Source of the DNA: Ktedonobacteria bacterium brp13
GTDB lineage: Bacteria; Chloroflexota; Ktedonobacteria; Ktedonobacterales; Ktedonobacteraceae
Assembly (NCBI GenBank): GCA_015099395.1
Contig: AP024096.1
Coordinates: 6,117,485-6,181,484, forward strand
DNA: 64,000 nt
Reading direction: 5' to 3'
In this document: positions 34,041-41,771 of the stretch, in pieces
How the letters are laid out: each line of letters starts with the position of its first letter
Position numbering within the stretch: position 1 is the first letter of the stretch
Position numbers and translations under genes: made by a program
The notes under the pieces: model-generated
What the model saw: the letters and a program-made list of their open reading frames with translations, nothing else
Database searches by the model: none
Told to the model about the DNA's origin: nothing

Positions 34041-34985
34041 ATGTCTCTACAAGAGCAGGCTACACAGCATGGCATGGATAGGAGAGGCTTCTTCCGTCGT
34101 AATGAGCACGGAAGATGGGGGAGAAGGGAGGGAAGAGGGACCCCTGTTGACGAGCAACGCTGGTCCGCGGGGGCCATAGCTCGCTATGTGGCGGTTGCAG
34201 TGGTCGTGTTTATCGCGCTGGCTCCTCTTTATTGGACGCTGATCACCTCGCTCAAGACCGGTGTGGAGTTAAATGCTTCGCCACCGACACTCTTTCCACA
34301 TGTCTTTGACATGAGCAATTATCTTAACGTTTTTGCGTCATCTTTCTTCTTGCCAACGCTCAGGAATAGTATCATTATCGCGGCGCTCACAACGCTGCTC
34401 TCGTTGCTCTTTGGCACACTCTGCGCGTATGCGATCGCGCGGATGGACTTTGTGGGCAAGTCAGTGATTCTAGGGATGGTCCTCTCCGTCAATATGTTCC
34501 CTTTTATCGCGATGATCGGTCCCCTCTTTGTCCTTTTTACTGGAACCTTCTATATCTACAATAGCTATCTAGCACTGATTATCCCCGACCTTGTCCTGAC
34601 GCTGCCATTAACGATCTGGTTCCTGACCTCTTTCTTCCGCGATCTGCCACCTGATCTTGAGGAGTCGGCGCGTGTCGATGGTGCTTCGCGGCTTCGGACC
34701 CTCTGGTCAATCGTCATCCCTTTAACGGCTCCCGGTGTCTTTGCTGCTGCAATCCTCTCGTTTATCGCCGTCTGGAACGATTTTCTGTTTGGTCTCAGTC
34801 TGACCAGCGATGAGCGAGCGCAACCAGTGACTGTCGGGATTACCCGCTTCAACTCCGAACATGTCGTTGCCTATGGCGAACTGGCAGCGGCAGCAATTGT
34901 TGTGACAATTCCCCTGGTGCTGCTGGTGCTCCTCTTCCAGCGTCGTATTGTCTCCGGTCTGACAGCAGGGGCCGTGAAAGGCTAG
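34041..34985 (+). CDS. sugar ABC transporter permease (MalG-like)
   Basis: A 314-residue second permease. After an unusually long basic, Arg/Gly-rich N-terminus (about 50 residues) come six transmembrane helices and the EAA loop EESARVDGASRLRTLWSIVIPL near 208-230. CAGGAGG lies before the ATG. With the binding protein and MalF-like permease it makes a three-gene importer operon. No nucleotide-binding subunit follows, so a shared ATPase (MsmK/UgpC type) elsewhere in the genome must energise it; this is common for this family. Confidence 0.92.
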   Translation: MSLQEQATQHGMDRRGFFRRNEHGRWGRREGRGTPVDEQRWSAGAIARYVAVAVVVFIALAPLYWTLITSLKTGVELNASPPTLFPHVFDMSNYLNVFASSFFLPTLRNSIIIAALTTLLSLLFGTLCAYAIARMDFVGKSVILGMVLSVNMFPFIAMIGPLFVLFTGTFYIYNSYLALIIPDLVLTLPLTIWFLTSFFRDLPPDLEESARVDGASRLRTLWSIVIPLTAPGVFAAAILSFIAVWNDFLFGLSLTSDERAQPVTVGITRFNSEHVVAYGELAAAAIVVTIPLVLLVLLFQRRIVSGLTAGAVKG

Positions 34986-35007
34986 CGTGTACAGAGATAC
35001 CCCGATG

Positions 35008-35049
35008 TTATCCACATTCATCCCGACTTATCCACAAGAGTGTGGATAA
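35008..35049. promoter_or_regulatory. cluster of three consensus DnaA boxes
   Basis: Three perfect TTATCCACA nonamers occur in 42 bp: 35008-35016 and 35028-35036 in direct orientation and 35041-35049 inverted. The last two form a 12-bp perfect hairpin (35025-35036 with 35041-35052, loop AGAG). DnaA binds this 9-mer. The site lies just behind the ABC operon and 5.4 kb past recF, and could be a titration site or a remnant of an origin; without AT-rich unwinding repeats or dnaA next to it I do not call oriC. Confidence 0.7.
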
Positions 35050-35083
35050 GTCAACACAATTTGCCGTAAGTACTACCGTGTCT

Positions 35084-35539
35084 TTATGGAATAATAATAT
35101 GTGCCTTCGAGGTATCGCGCTGCTTGAGCCGCGCCTGCGGGTCTTGCCCAAGTACGGGCGGATACTCCAGATCTTGCTGCAGACGATGACGGAGTGTGTC
35201 GGGACCTGCCTTCTTCTTTGTGTGGCGTACATAGGTAAGGAAACGGTGAGTGAGCGAGTATGGCGGGAGTACGACCGAGACCGGTTTGATCAGCATTGGT
35301 TCGGTATCCTGTCCAATGAAGGCGGTATTGCTGGGAGGGAATGGGCATTGTACGACATTGTGCACAATCATAGGTCGACCGCAATACGTACAATAGTGAG
35401 CGTCATACGCAATATTTTTATCACACGAGGGGCACGTCATCGTACGTGTCCACGTCTGCGCTTCGTACCTGGTCTTGATCAGGTCATAAATGAAGCGCTT
35501 TAATCGTAATTTTAGCTGCAATCTGAGCATTGAGAACAT
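35084..35539 (-). CDS. zinc-ribbon protein, unknown function
   Basis: A 151-residue protein starting MFSMLRLQLKLRLKRFIYDL (basic, amphipathic helix), followed by a rubredoxin-type zinc ribbon CPSCDKNIAYDAHYCTYC (residues about 35-52; four Cys) and a C-terminal region without recognisable motifs. The last ~40 residues are basic and Gln/Arg-rich. I choose the ATG at 35539 because GAGAGGTAGGG lies upstream; an in-frame ATG at 35647 has none. Small zinc-ribbon proteins of this kind often bind nucleic acid or other proteins, but nothing in the context assigns a role. It ends next to the DnaA-box cluster. Confidence 0.65.
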   Translation of the reverse strand: MFSMLRLQLKLRLKRFIYDLIKTRYEAQTWTRTMTCPSCDKNIAYDAHYCTYCGRPMIVHNVVQCPFPPSNTAFIGQDTEPMLIKPVSVVLPPYSLTHRFLTYVRHTKKKAGPDTLRHRLQQDLEYPPVLGQDPQARLKQRDTSKAHIIIP

Positions 35540-35707
35540 AACCCTACCTCTCTGCACTCCTACTACCATCAAAATAACATCGCTAAGGTTCTTCAAGTTT
35601 AAGTTGAACGAAGGATGTATGTCAATATAGCAAACGCATAAAAGCATAGAATTTGTATTAAGAAATGGTCTTTGTACAGTGTCTACCGCGTCTACCGATC
35701 CTGTTAT

Positions 35708-35751
35708 AAAAAAATGGTCTATTCTTCCGGATAAACGGGAGAATAGACCAT
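35708..35751 (-). terminator. rho-independent terminator of sodA
   Basis: On the minus strand ATGGTCTATTCTCCCG and its near-perfect complement (35714-35751, one G-T pair) form a 16-bp stem with a six-base loop, followed by TTTTTTT (complement of 35708-35714). It lies about 120 bp past the sodA stop, with REP-like copy R2 in between. Confidence 0.9.
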
Positions 35752-35800
35752 CAGCTCTTCACGGAACTTCGGAGATCGTCCTGGGTTCGATGGGGGTTAT

Positions 35801-35876
35801 CTTACTACTTATCCGAAAACCTGCGTGTGCGGGCACTAGCGACGCCAGTCGCGTTGGGTTTCGGAATAAGATCTTA
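35801..35876 (+). repeat. REP-like palindromic element, copy R2
   Basis: Second copy of the ~75-bp element. Compared with R1 it lacks one base in the spacer and has a few substitutions, while the GCGAC-GCCA-GTCGC hairpin is unchanged. Its last three bases (35874-35876) are the stop codon of sodA, so the element abuts the gene end exactly, between the coding region and its terminator. Confidence 0.85.
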
Positions 35877-36485
35877 GCCGCGTGCTTTGGCGTAGCGCTG
35901 GCCTACGACATCCCAGTTGACGACATTCCACCATGCACCGAGGTACTCAGGACGGCGGTTCTGGTACTTCAGATAGTAGGCATGTTCCCATACGTCGTTG
36001 CCTAAGATTGCTGTCTGACCATCGGTAATGGGATTATCCTGGTTTGCGGTGCTGGTGATCGCCAGGTTGCCGCTTTTATCAAGAACGAGCCAGACCCAGC
36101 CGGAACCGAAGCGTTTCACACCGGCATCGTTGAATGCGCTCTTAAAGGCATCGAACGAGCCAAACTTGGTGTTGATGGCGTTCGCTAACTCACCGGTTGG
36201 CTCTTTGCTGCCACCGGGGGTCATCGTAACCCAGAAATCGCTATGGTTGAGGTGACCACCACCATTGTTACGTACTGCTGTACGCTTCTCTTCAGGAACC
36301 TCGTTTAGGCGAGCAATCACCTGATCGATGGGGAGGCTAGCAAACGCAGTTCCCTCTATAGCGGCGTTCAGGTTATTGACATAGGCGGCGTGGTGTTTGT
36401 CGTGGTGCAACTGCATGGTCTGGGTATCGATATACGGCTCTAATGCAGCGTAGTCGTAAGGTAGTTTTGGAAGATCAAAAGCCAT
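35874..36485 (-). CDS. sodA: superoxide dismutase [Fe or Mn]
   Basis: A 203-residue Fe/Mn superoxide dismutase that converts superoxide to oxygen and peroxide in the cytoplasm (no signal peptide). It begins MAFDLPKLPYDYAALEPYID; metal ligands are His27 (in QLHHDKHH), the His in GGHLNHSDFW near 80, the Asp and His of DVWEHAYYLKYQNRR near 165-170. Gly/Gln positions that separate Fe from Mn forms cannot be settled by eye. AAGGAG lies nine bases before the ATG. It is a single-gene unit ending in REP copy R2 and a strong terminator. Confidence 0.96.
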   Translation of the reverse strand: MAFDLPKLPYDYAALEPYIDTQTMQLHHDKHHAAYVNNLNAAIEGTAFASLPIDQVIARLNEVPEEKRTAVRNNGGGHLNHSDFWVTMTPGGSKEPTGELANAINTKFGSFDAFKSAFNDAGVKRFGSGWVWLVLDKSGNLAITSTANQDNPITDGQTAILGNDVWEHAYYLKYQNRRPEYLGAWWNVVNWDVVGQRYAKARG

Positions 36486-36922
36486 GATATATTTCTCCTT
36501 ACTTAAATAGCAATAAAAGGTGTAACCTTCCAGCTTTTAACAACAGGTCATCAATCAACTCTGACTGAAATCTCTATGAGGACAATCTAGCGTTAATGGA
36601 AGCCTCTTTAGTTTTATGCGATGGAGTAGCCAGTTGTCAAGCCGCAATGCATGCTTTTTGCGTGATTGCGGCCTTTATCTGTTTGTGCTTTGATCCATTC
36701 TTGTATCTATACTTGTATCTATATAGGTATACGCAAAAAATGAAGTAACGGTGACACTAGCACGTAAATGTTGAGTCCAGCCTCTGTCACAGTCGCCCTG
36801 ACCTGCATTCGCTATCACTCAAGAATAAAACGTGGTATAGTTTAGTTGTCATTTCGTTGATCACCGAATTTGATGAGATGAAGAGACATAGACAATCATT
36901 GACACTGTAATTGGAGTAATGT
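36486..36922. other. divergent intergenic region between sodA and a response regulator
   Basis: 437 bp without a gene. It contains an orphan hairpin GCCGCAAT (36641-36648) with ATTGCGGC (36665-36672) and two tandem 12-bp copies of CTTGTATCTATA (36700-36711 and 36712-36723). Promoters of both flanking genes should be here but none stands out. Confidence 0.55.
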
Positions 36923-37369
36923 ATGGGCCATGATGTAGAGCAGATCGTAGGGCCTGTAGACGAGTCTGCAGCGGCTCCTGAGACTGCAGCAACTGTGGGG
37001 CGTGAGAGCACAGGCATAAAGACGATTCTATTGGTTGAGGATGACGAAAGTATTGGCGAGGTTCTCGTACAGGCGATTCTGCAGGAAACTTCTTTTCTGG
37101 CGCTCCTTGTTTCCAATGGCTTTGAGGCATTGCGAGCCGTGCAAGGGATAAGACCGCACCTGTTTATTCTTGATTACCAACTGCCTCGCATGAATGGTAT
37201 CGAGTTGTATGATCAACTCCATACTATTCCTGAACTGGCCGCTGTACCAGCGATTATGATTAGCGCCCGTCTTCCTCGTCACGAATTGGTGCGACGCGAC
37301 ATCCTTGGAATGAATAAGCCACTGGATCTGGATGAATTTTTGCAGGCTATCGAAGATCGTATACATTAA
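36923..37369 (+). CDS. response-regulator receiver protein
   Basis: A 148-residue single-domain receiver. A 32-residue Ala/Glu-rich tail precedes the CheY fold: VEDDES at 38-43, phosphoacceptor D84 in LFILDYQLP, Ser in MISAR near 111, and Lys in MNKPLDLDEF near 130. The domain ends at the C-terminus, so there is no DNA-binding output. A receiver with a short disordered N-terminus is probably a phosphorelay intermediate or acts by protein contact. No kinase is adjacent. The closest gene downstream is the HerA operon, separated by the RNA repeat. Confidence 0.9.
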   Translation: MGHDVEQIVGPVDESAAAPETAATVGRESTGIKTILLVEDDESIGEVLVQAILQETSFLALLVSNGFEALRAVQGIRPHLFILDYQLPRMNGIELYDQLHTIPELAAVPAIMISARLPRHELVRRDILGMNKPLDLDEFLQAIEDRIH

Positions 37370-37568
37370 TGAACGTATATAGCAATGTTTTAACTTTATA
37401 CCGCAGATTAAAAGCTTATATCGCCGAGATTTTTGTAGGAGTGGAGAAAACTTCGTGGCAGAGGTACTAACAGCAAATGTCGCAAGCGCCAAAATGTCCT
37501 TCTCTGTGTTATAATGCCGCCAAAGCATATGTTCTAATTGTCTGATTGCTCCCCTTAGAGGTATTGTA

Positions 37569-38015
37569 GGTCAGGAACCCTGTCCTCTAAACGGGACGGG
37601 CTTGTAGAGATGGGGTGGTTTCTGCCCGTCTTCTCCACAAGCTTACCTGACCAGTCCCAGCCAGGACTATTCCTTGTATGCCCATTGGGGCGGGAAACGG
37701 TTATCGGGCTACGATATCGGTAGTGTTCAAGAACGTACCAGTGGGTACTTTGCCAGCCCACTGCGCTATAACTCCTGAGTTAACCAGGTCTACGAGGGTT
37801 AAGCCAGTGCTCAGGAGACGTGCAGACCGCTATCATCGACGAGGCAGCCATTACTTTGTGCGGGAAAGGGTGCCAGCCATCTCTGGCAACGAAGGACAGA
37901 CCGCACTTCTGTTCTTCCCTCGCAAGGGGATACCTTGAACACTGTGCGTCTGCGGACGCCTTTCTTTCCTCCCATAGCCTGAAGGCGTATGGGTCCCCAG
38001 AAAGGATTTCTTATG
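37569..38015 (+). ncRNA. structured RNA repeat, copy B (leader of the HerA operon or omega-RNA-like element)
   Basis: Plus-strand copy of the repeat at 23763-24210. GGTCAGG at 37569-37575 pairs with CCTGACC about 70 nt on. Between them are CCTGTCC/GGGACGG and GCTTGT...ACAAGC with AGATGGG/CCCGTCT; next come AGTCC/GGACT and then CAGTGGG/CCCACTG (37739-37745 with 37757-37763), the stem that covaries with copy A. The unit ends GGGTCCCCAGAAAGGATTTC-TTATG, so a Shine-Dalgarno and ATG (38013) are part of it. That ATG starts the HAS-barrel gene of the HerA operon. Long stretches between stems are conserved as well. Read as RNA in the plus direction. Confidence 0.75.
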
Positions 38016-38717
38016 GCTATCGGGAAGATTGTAAAATCCGATTCGCATATCAATTATGTTTGTCAAATTTCTGGCCCTCACGAGACTGACATCCAGCCGG
38101 TGCCCGCTGAATATGCCTTTGGGCGTTTTGTGCGCATCGCGGTTCGTTCGCAGCGCCAGGATGGTCCTGAGGATCTGTATGATGAGGTTTTAGGCCAGAA
38201 GAAGCCGGTGCAGTATGCGGTAGGGGTTATCTATGATACGATTCTGCAAAATCCCGCGTTCGGTGTACTGGGTCCTCGGCTCTCAAATGAGATGCAGGTG
38301 GAGCTCTTCTCGCCTGATTATGTGACCGAGAAAGCCGTCCTGACGTATATTATGGTCCTGGGGATGATGGAGGTGCAGCCGCTCTCTGGTTCTGGTGAGC
38401 AATTTGAAGTACTCGCGGTAATGCATGGTATCCCGCTGCTCTCGCTAGAACTGGATAGCGAGGTGGAGACGATGGATGATGCTATGGTTCGCCAGTTTCA
38501 CCATTTTAAGGATCCAGCCGGCACTACTGGTGCGCGGGATCCTTACTTGCACATGGGTTATATTCCGCATATCATTGCGCAGCGCAGTAGTCTCTTGCCA
38601 ATGGTCACGCTGCAGATTATTGATCAGTTAGAGCGGCTGTTTCCGCAGAATCTCTCGCTACTCTCGATTGTGAAGAGAAATTTCGCCTGGCGTTTGAAAG
38701 TAGAGACAACTGGTTAG
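38013..38717 (+). CDS. HAS-barrel-type partner protein of HerA-like ATPase
   Basis: A 234-residue protein beginning MAIGKIVKSDSHINYVCQI, the strand pattern of the HAS barrel (HerA-ATP-synthase barrel) that starts within the first residues, so the ATG at 38013 is well supported even though it lies in the RNA repeat. After the barrel (about 1-90) comes an alpha/beta part that I do not recognise; it is not NurA-like (no RNase H-fold acidic motifs). The HerA-like ATPase gene starts 18 bp after the stop, so the two are co-transcribed and their products probably interact. Function of this pair in bacteria is unsettled: DNA end processing or translocation is the usual idea. Confidence 0.75.
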   Translation: MAIGKIVKSDSHINYVCQISGPHETDIQPVPAEYAFGRFVRIAVRSQRQDGPEDLYDEVLGQKKPVQYAVGVIYDTILQNPAFGVLGPRLSNEMQVELFSPDYVTEKAVLTYIMVLGMMEVQPLSGSGEQFEVLAVMHGIPLLSLELDSEVETMDDAMVRQFHHFKDPAGTTGARDPYLHMGYIPHIIAQRSSLLPMVTLQIIDQLERLFPQNLSLLSIVKRNFAWRLKVETTG

Positions 38718-38735
38718 TAGCGGAGGTGCTTTGTT

Positions 38736-40508
38736 ATGTTCGATCCCACAAGTCTTGATTTCTCGATGTTGTCCATGGATACTATGGATACTCCCTCTGT
38801 CTCTGAGCGTGTTGCCCTGCGCAAAGCTGTAGGTATTACCAAAGGACCAGGCGAGGCGAATCACGAGTATACGTTTGTGTCGCGGGACGATGAGCAGGTG
38901 CTCAAAAATGGAGAGTATGTCTACTACGAGTTGGCAGACCCTGAGCAGCGTGCCCGGAGTGGAGATCTCCCGCTGCGTAGAGTGCTTGGTCGTGTCATCA
39001 AGCGTGTGCCGCTGCAACTGTACCCCGATACGTTTTTAGGCGAGCCTGAGATCCCGCCTGCGCAGGTGGCTGCGATGGTCGGCTATGATGCGCACACGAA
39101 CGAGCTGTTTGAGCTGCACGTAGCGATTATGGGCTATTACGACAGGGCGACTGGCTCATTTATCAACCCCTGGATTCCTCCGCAGTCTGGTAAGCAGATA
39201 TTTCTGGCCGATGACGAGATGTTAGCCCAGATCCTGAGCCGTAAGCAGCATGGTCAGCCCGGTTCGGCGACCATTGGCTCGCTCCTGACACGCGTTCCGG
39301 ATGCCGTGCCGATTGTGCTCTCGGTCAAAGACGTGGTCAGTACCCATCTGGCGATCATCGCCAGTACTGGCGCGGGCAAGAGCTATCTGGCCAGCGTCGT
39401 TATTGAAGAGCTGATGAAGCCGCAGAACAAAGCCTGTGTCTTAATCGTCGATCCGCATGGTGAATATGGGACGTTAGATCAGCTGGCGAACGACGAGCAT
39501 TTCTCGGCTGAGAGTGAGGGTCGTGGTCGCGGCTATCGTGCGCAGGTGCAGATCTACAAGCCCGATCAGGTCAAGGTCCGTATCTCGACGCTCAATATTG
39601 GTGATATGCGCCAGCTTTTGCCTGAGATGACCGAGAAGCAACAGTACCTACTGAGCCAGGCGCTCCGTAAAGTGCGCGATGCTAAACGTAGTACACCCTG
39701 GGGCGTGGCAGACCTCAAAGCGGCGATCAAGTCGGTGGCGCGTCAAAAAGGCGATGATGATAGCGATGGGGCCGACGACTCCAGTACCGTACATGCGCTG
39801 ACATGGCGTATCGAGCAGCGCTTCGAGAACAGCTTCACCTTTGACGATACCCAACACCTTGATCTATCAGAGATCTTCCATCCGGGACAGTGTACCGTCC
39901 TCCAACTCAATGAGATTGATGAGCGGGATCAGCAGGTAATCGTCGCGACTCTCCTGCGCCGCCTGAATAAAGCCCGTATGGATACTGAGCGTGGTAAAGT
40001 GCATTCCGGTGAATCCTATCTTCCCTATCCCGTCTTTGTATTGCTCGAAGAGGCGCACCACTTCGCGCCCGGTGGGACCGAGGTTGTCTCGACTGGCATT
40101 CTCAAGCAGGTGCTGGCGGAGGGCCGTAAGTTCGGGATCGGCATGGGGCTCATCAGCCAGCGTCCAGGCAAACTGGATGCCGACGTGCTTAGCCAGTGTC
40201 AGACGCAGTGCATCATGCGTATCGTCAATGAGATCGACCAGAAGAGCGTAGCAGCCGCGATTGAGGGCGTTGGTCGGGATCTACTGGGTAATCTACCTGC
40301 GCTCTCCAAAGGGCAAGTCATCGTCGCCGGAGCCGCTGTCAACACACCTGTCATCTGTCGCGTCCGTACACGACATACACCGCATGGTGGAGAAAGTAAG
40401 GATGCGCCCGATATGTGGCAGCAATACTTTAACCAGGATAGCGAAGAGTCACGAAAGCGGATCGAGGCACCATTGAATGGCAATCGTGGTTTTAATTTGA
40501 TGCGCTAG
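38736..40508 (+). CDS. HerA-like DNA-translocating ATPase (DUF87)
   Basis: A 590-residue hexameric FtsK/HerA-family ATPase. N-terminal HAS barrel (about 1-170), Walker A ASTGAGKSYLASVV near 207, IVDPHGEYGTLD near 242, Walker B VFVLLEEAHHFAPGG near 432, sensor GMGLISQRPGKLDADVLSQC near 470, and a C-terminal arginine-finger region. This is the DUF87 layout of archaeal HerA, which with NurA resects DNA ends; bacterial HerA members also occur in defence systems with Sir2 or DUF4297. Neither partner is present here. It follows its HAS-barrel partner by 18 bp; a small membrane protein gene follows 48 bp later. Confidence 0.92.
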   Translation: MFDPTSLDFSMLSMDTMDTPSVSERVALRKAVGITKGPGEANHEYTFVSRDDEQVLKNGEYVYYELADPEQRARSGDLPLRRVLGRVIKRVPLQLYPDTFLGEPEIPPAQVAAMVGYDAHTNELFELHVAIMGYYDRATGSFINPWIPPQSGKQIFLADDEMLAQILSRKQHGQPGSATIGSLLTRVPDAVPIVLSVKDVVSTHLAIIASTGAGKSYLASVVIEELMKPQNKACVLIVDPHGEYGTLDQLANDEHFSAESEGRGRGYRAQVQIYKPDQVKVRISTLNIGDMRQLLPEMTEKQQYLLSQALRKVRDAKRSTPWGVADLKAAIKSVARQKGDDDSDGADDSSTVHALTWRIEQRFENSFTFDDTQHLDLSEIFHPGQCTVLQLNEIDERDQQVIVATLLRRLNKARMDTERGKVHSGESYLPYPVFVLLEEAHHFAPGGTEVVSTGILKQVLAEGRKFGIGMGLISQRPGKLDADVLSQCQTQCIMRIVNEIDQKSVAAAIEGVGRDLLGNLPALSKGQVIVAGAAVNTPVICRVRTRHTPHGGESKDAPDMWQQYFNQDSEESRKRIEAPLNGNRGFNLMR

Positions 40509-40556
40509 ACCGGCAGCGTTTGGAAAGAGCCTGGCGTGAGAGGATAGATATCAATT

Positions 40557-40979
40557 ATGGCAAGGACAGCAAGCACAAAAAGGCGGCCCGGTGCGACGCG
40601 TGGAGTAGACAGGTCTACAAAGCTGGTACTCGCTCTACTGCTGATGTTTGCGTTGCTTTTCTGGGGCGGACTCCTGTGGTTCACCTACTATGTCTATCCC
40701 TCGACCACCAGCACCTACTTTGTCTTCTTCCTGCTCCTTTTGAGTGCCCTGACCCTGACCCTTGCTCCACCCATCTATGGACTGGGGGAAAGATTCTTTT
40801 TCGCGCGTAGCAATCGCATGACACCGTTACGGGCGCTCTTGTTGAGCCTTGTCTGTGCCCTGGCTGTCGTGCTCAACCTGATCCTGCGCGCACTACACAG
40901 CTGGAATCCGATCATGGCCATAGTTATCGTCGCCGCCGCCTTCGTCGTCGAGATCCTCTTCCTGGCGCGGAAAGCGTAG
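40557..40979 (+). CDS. four-helix membrane protein, unknown function
   Basis: A 140-residue protein with a basic N-terminus (about 22 residues, KRRPGATRGVDR) and four hydrophobic segments (about 24-45, 52-72, 90-110 and 115-136). No charged pore residues or known motif. It follows the HerA gene by 48 bp, so it may belong to that operon, and ends before a shared terminator. Confidence 0.65.
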   Translation: MARTASTKRRPGATRGVDRSTKLVLALLLMFALLFWGGLLWFTYYVYPSTTSTYFVFFLLLLSALTLTLAPPIYGLGERFFFARSNRMTPLRALLLSLVCALAVVLNLILRALHSWNPIMAIVIVAAAFVVEILFLARKA

Positions 40980-41019
40980 CGCGTAGACGCTAGCAGCAAA
41001 GCAAGTCTGCATACGTGAA

Positions 41020-41059
41020 AAAGAGGTTCTCATGCCCATACGAGCAAAAGAACCTCTTT
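41020..41059. terminator. bidirectional terminator
   Basis: AAAGAGGTTCT at 41020-41030 pairs perfectly with AGAACCTCTTT at 41049-41059. A-rich on the left and T-rich on the right, it can stop the HerA/membrane-protein operon and, on the other strand, rplU-rpmA. Confidence 0.85.
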
Positions 41060-41080
41060 ACCTGCATCTGTGTTGGCTGA

Positions 41081-41398
41081 TTACTCAGCGGCGACGATCT
41101 CTTCAGCAGCGGCGAGCAGTTCTGCGATCGAAGGACGATCCTGGAACTCGTTCACGATACTGACTGAGCGGCGCTCGCGGGTGGCGCGGCCAAACTTCAC
41201 GTAGCCAGGGGTCAGCGCGAATAGGGTATGATCGCGACCGACACCGACATTTACGCCCGGGCGAATCTTTGTGCCGCGCTGGCGAACGATGATGCTACCG
41301 GCAGAGACCAGCTGACCATCAAAGCGCTTAACACCAAGCATTTTAGGCTTGCTGTCGCGACCATTACGCGTGCTACCAAGTCCTTTTTTATGAGCCAT
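41081..41398 (-). CDS. rpmA: 50S ribosomal protein L27
   Basis: A 105-residue L27 starting MAHKKGLGSTRNGRDSKPKM, with VSAGSIIVRQRGTKIRPG near 33-50, the classic signature. The N-terminus lacks the Firmicute-type cleavage sequence, so the mature tail reaches the peptidyl-transferase centre directly. The C-terminal ~25 residues extend the usual ~85. It lies 16 bp after rplU in the normal L21-L27 operon; obg, often third, is not here. Confidence 0.97.
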   Translation of the reverse strand: MAHKKGLGSTRNGRDSKPKMLGVKRFDGQLVSAGSIIVRQRGTKIRPGVNVGVGRDHTLFALTPGYVKFGRATRERRSVSIVNEFQDRPSIAELLAAAEEIVAAE

Positions 41399-41414
41399 GA
41401 TTTATCCCTCTCTG

Positions 41415-41771
41415 TTACTTCGCCTCTGCGTCCTTCTTCTCGGGCAGCAGGCTCTTGCCATCGGCAAGAATATCACTGATCGTCAGCACTGTGAGCTCCT
41501 GACGATGGCCACGACGATGGCGAATGCGCTTCTTAGGCTTGTATCTGAAAACGATCAACTTCTCACCACGGGCCTGACCCTCAACGGTCGCCAGGACAGC
41601 GGCGTTCTCAACGAAAGGCGCACCCACGAGTGTGCGATCAGCGTCAGAGATGAGGAGCACCTCTTCGATGCGAAGCTCAGCTCCGTCTTCAACCGCGAGG
41701 CGGTTCACTTCGAGTCTGTCGCCTACGGCAACCTTATATTGCCGTCCACCATTTTTAATAATTGCGAACAT
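41415..41771 (-). CDS. rplU: 50S ribosomal protein L21
   Basis: A 118-residue L21 beginning MFAIIKNGGRQYKVAVGD. The 23S-rRNA-binding signature FRYKPKKRIRHRRGHRQ is at about 78-95, and a ~20-residue acidic/basic tail follows the usual end. I start at the ATG at 41771 (AAGGGAG upstream); an open frame reaching 41945 has no L21 homology. First gene of the L21-L27 operon. Confidence 0.96.
   Translation of the reverse strand: MFAIIKNGGRQYKVAVGDRLEVNRLAVEDGAELRIEEVLLISDADRTLVGAPFVENAAVLATVEGQARGEKLIVFRYKPKKRIRHRRGHRQELTVLTISDILADGKSLLPEKKDAEAK

Noticed and set aside
35005..35052. Chromosomal origin (oriC)
   Set aside because: Three DnaA boxes are present but there is no dnaA next to them, no AT-rich unwinding element and no longer box array.
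35679..36005. Open frame on the plus strand across the sodA 3' end
   Set aside because: It overlaps the sodA terminator, the REP-like element and sodA itself on the opposite strand.
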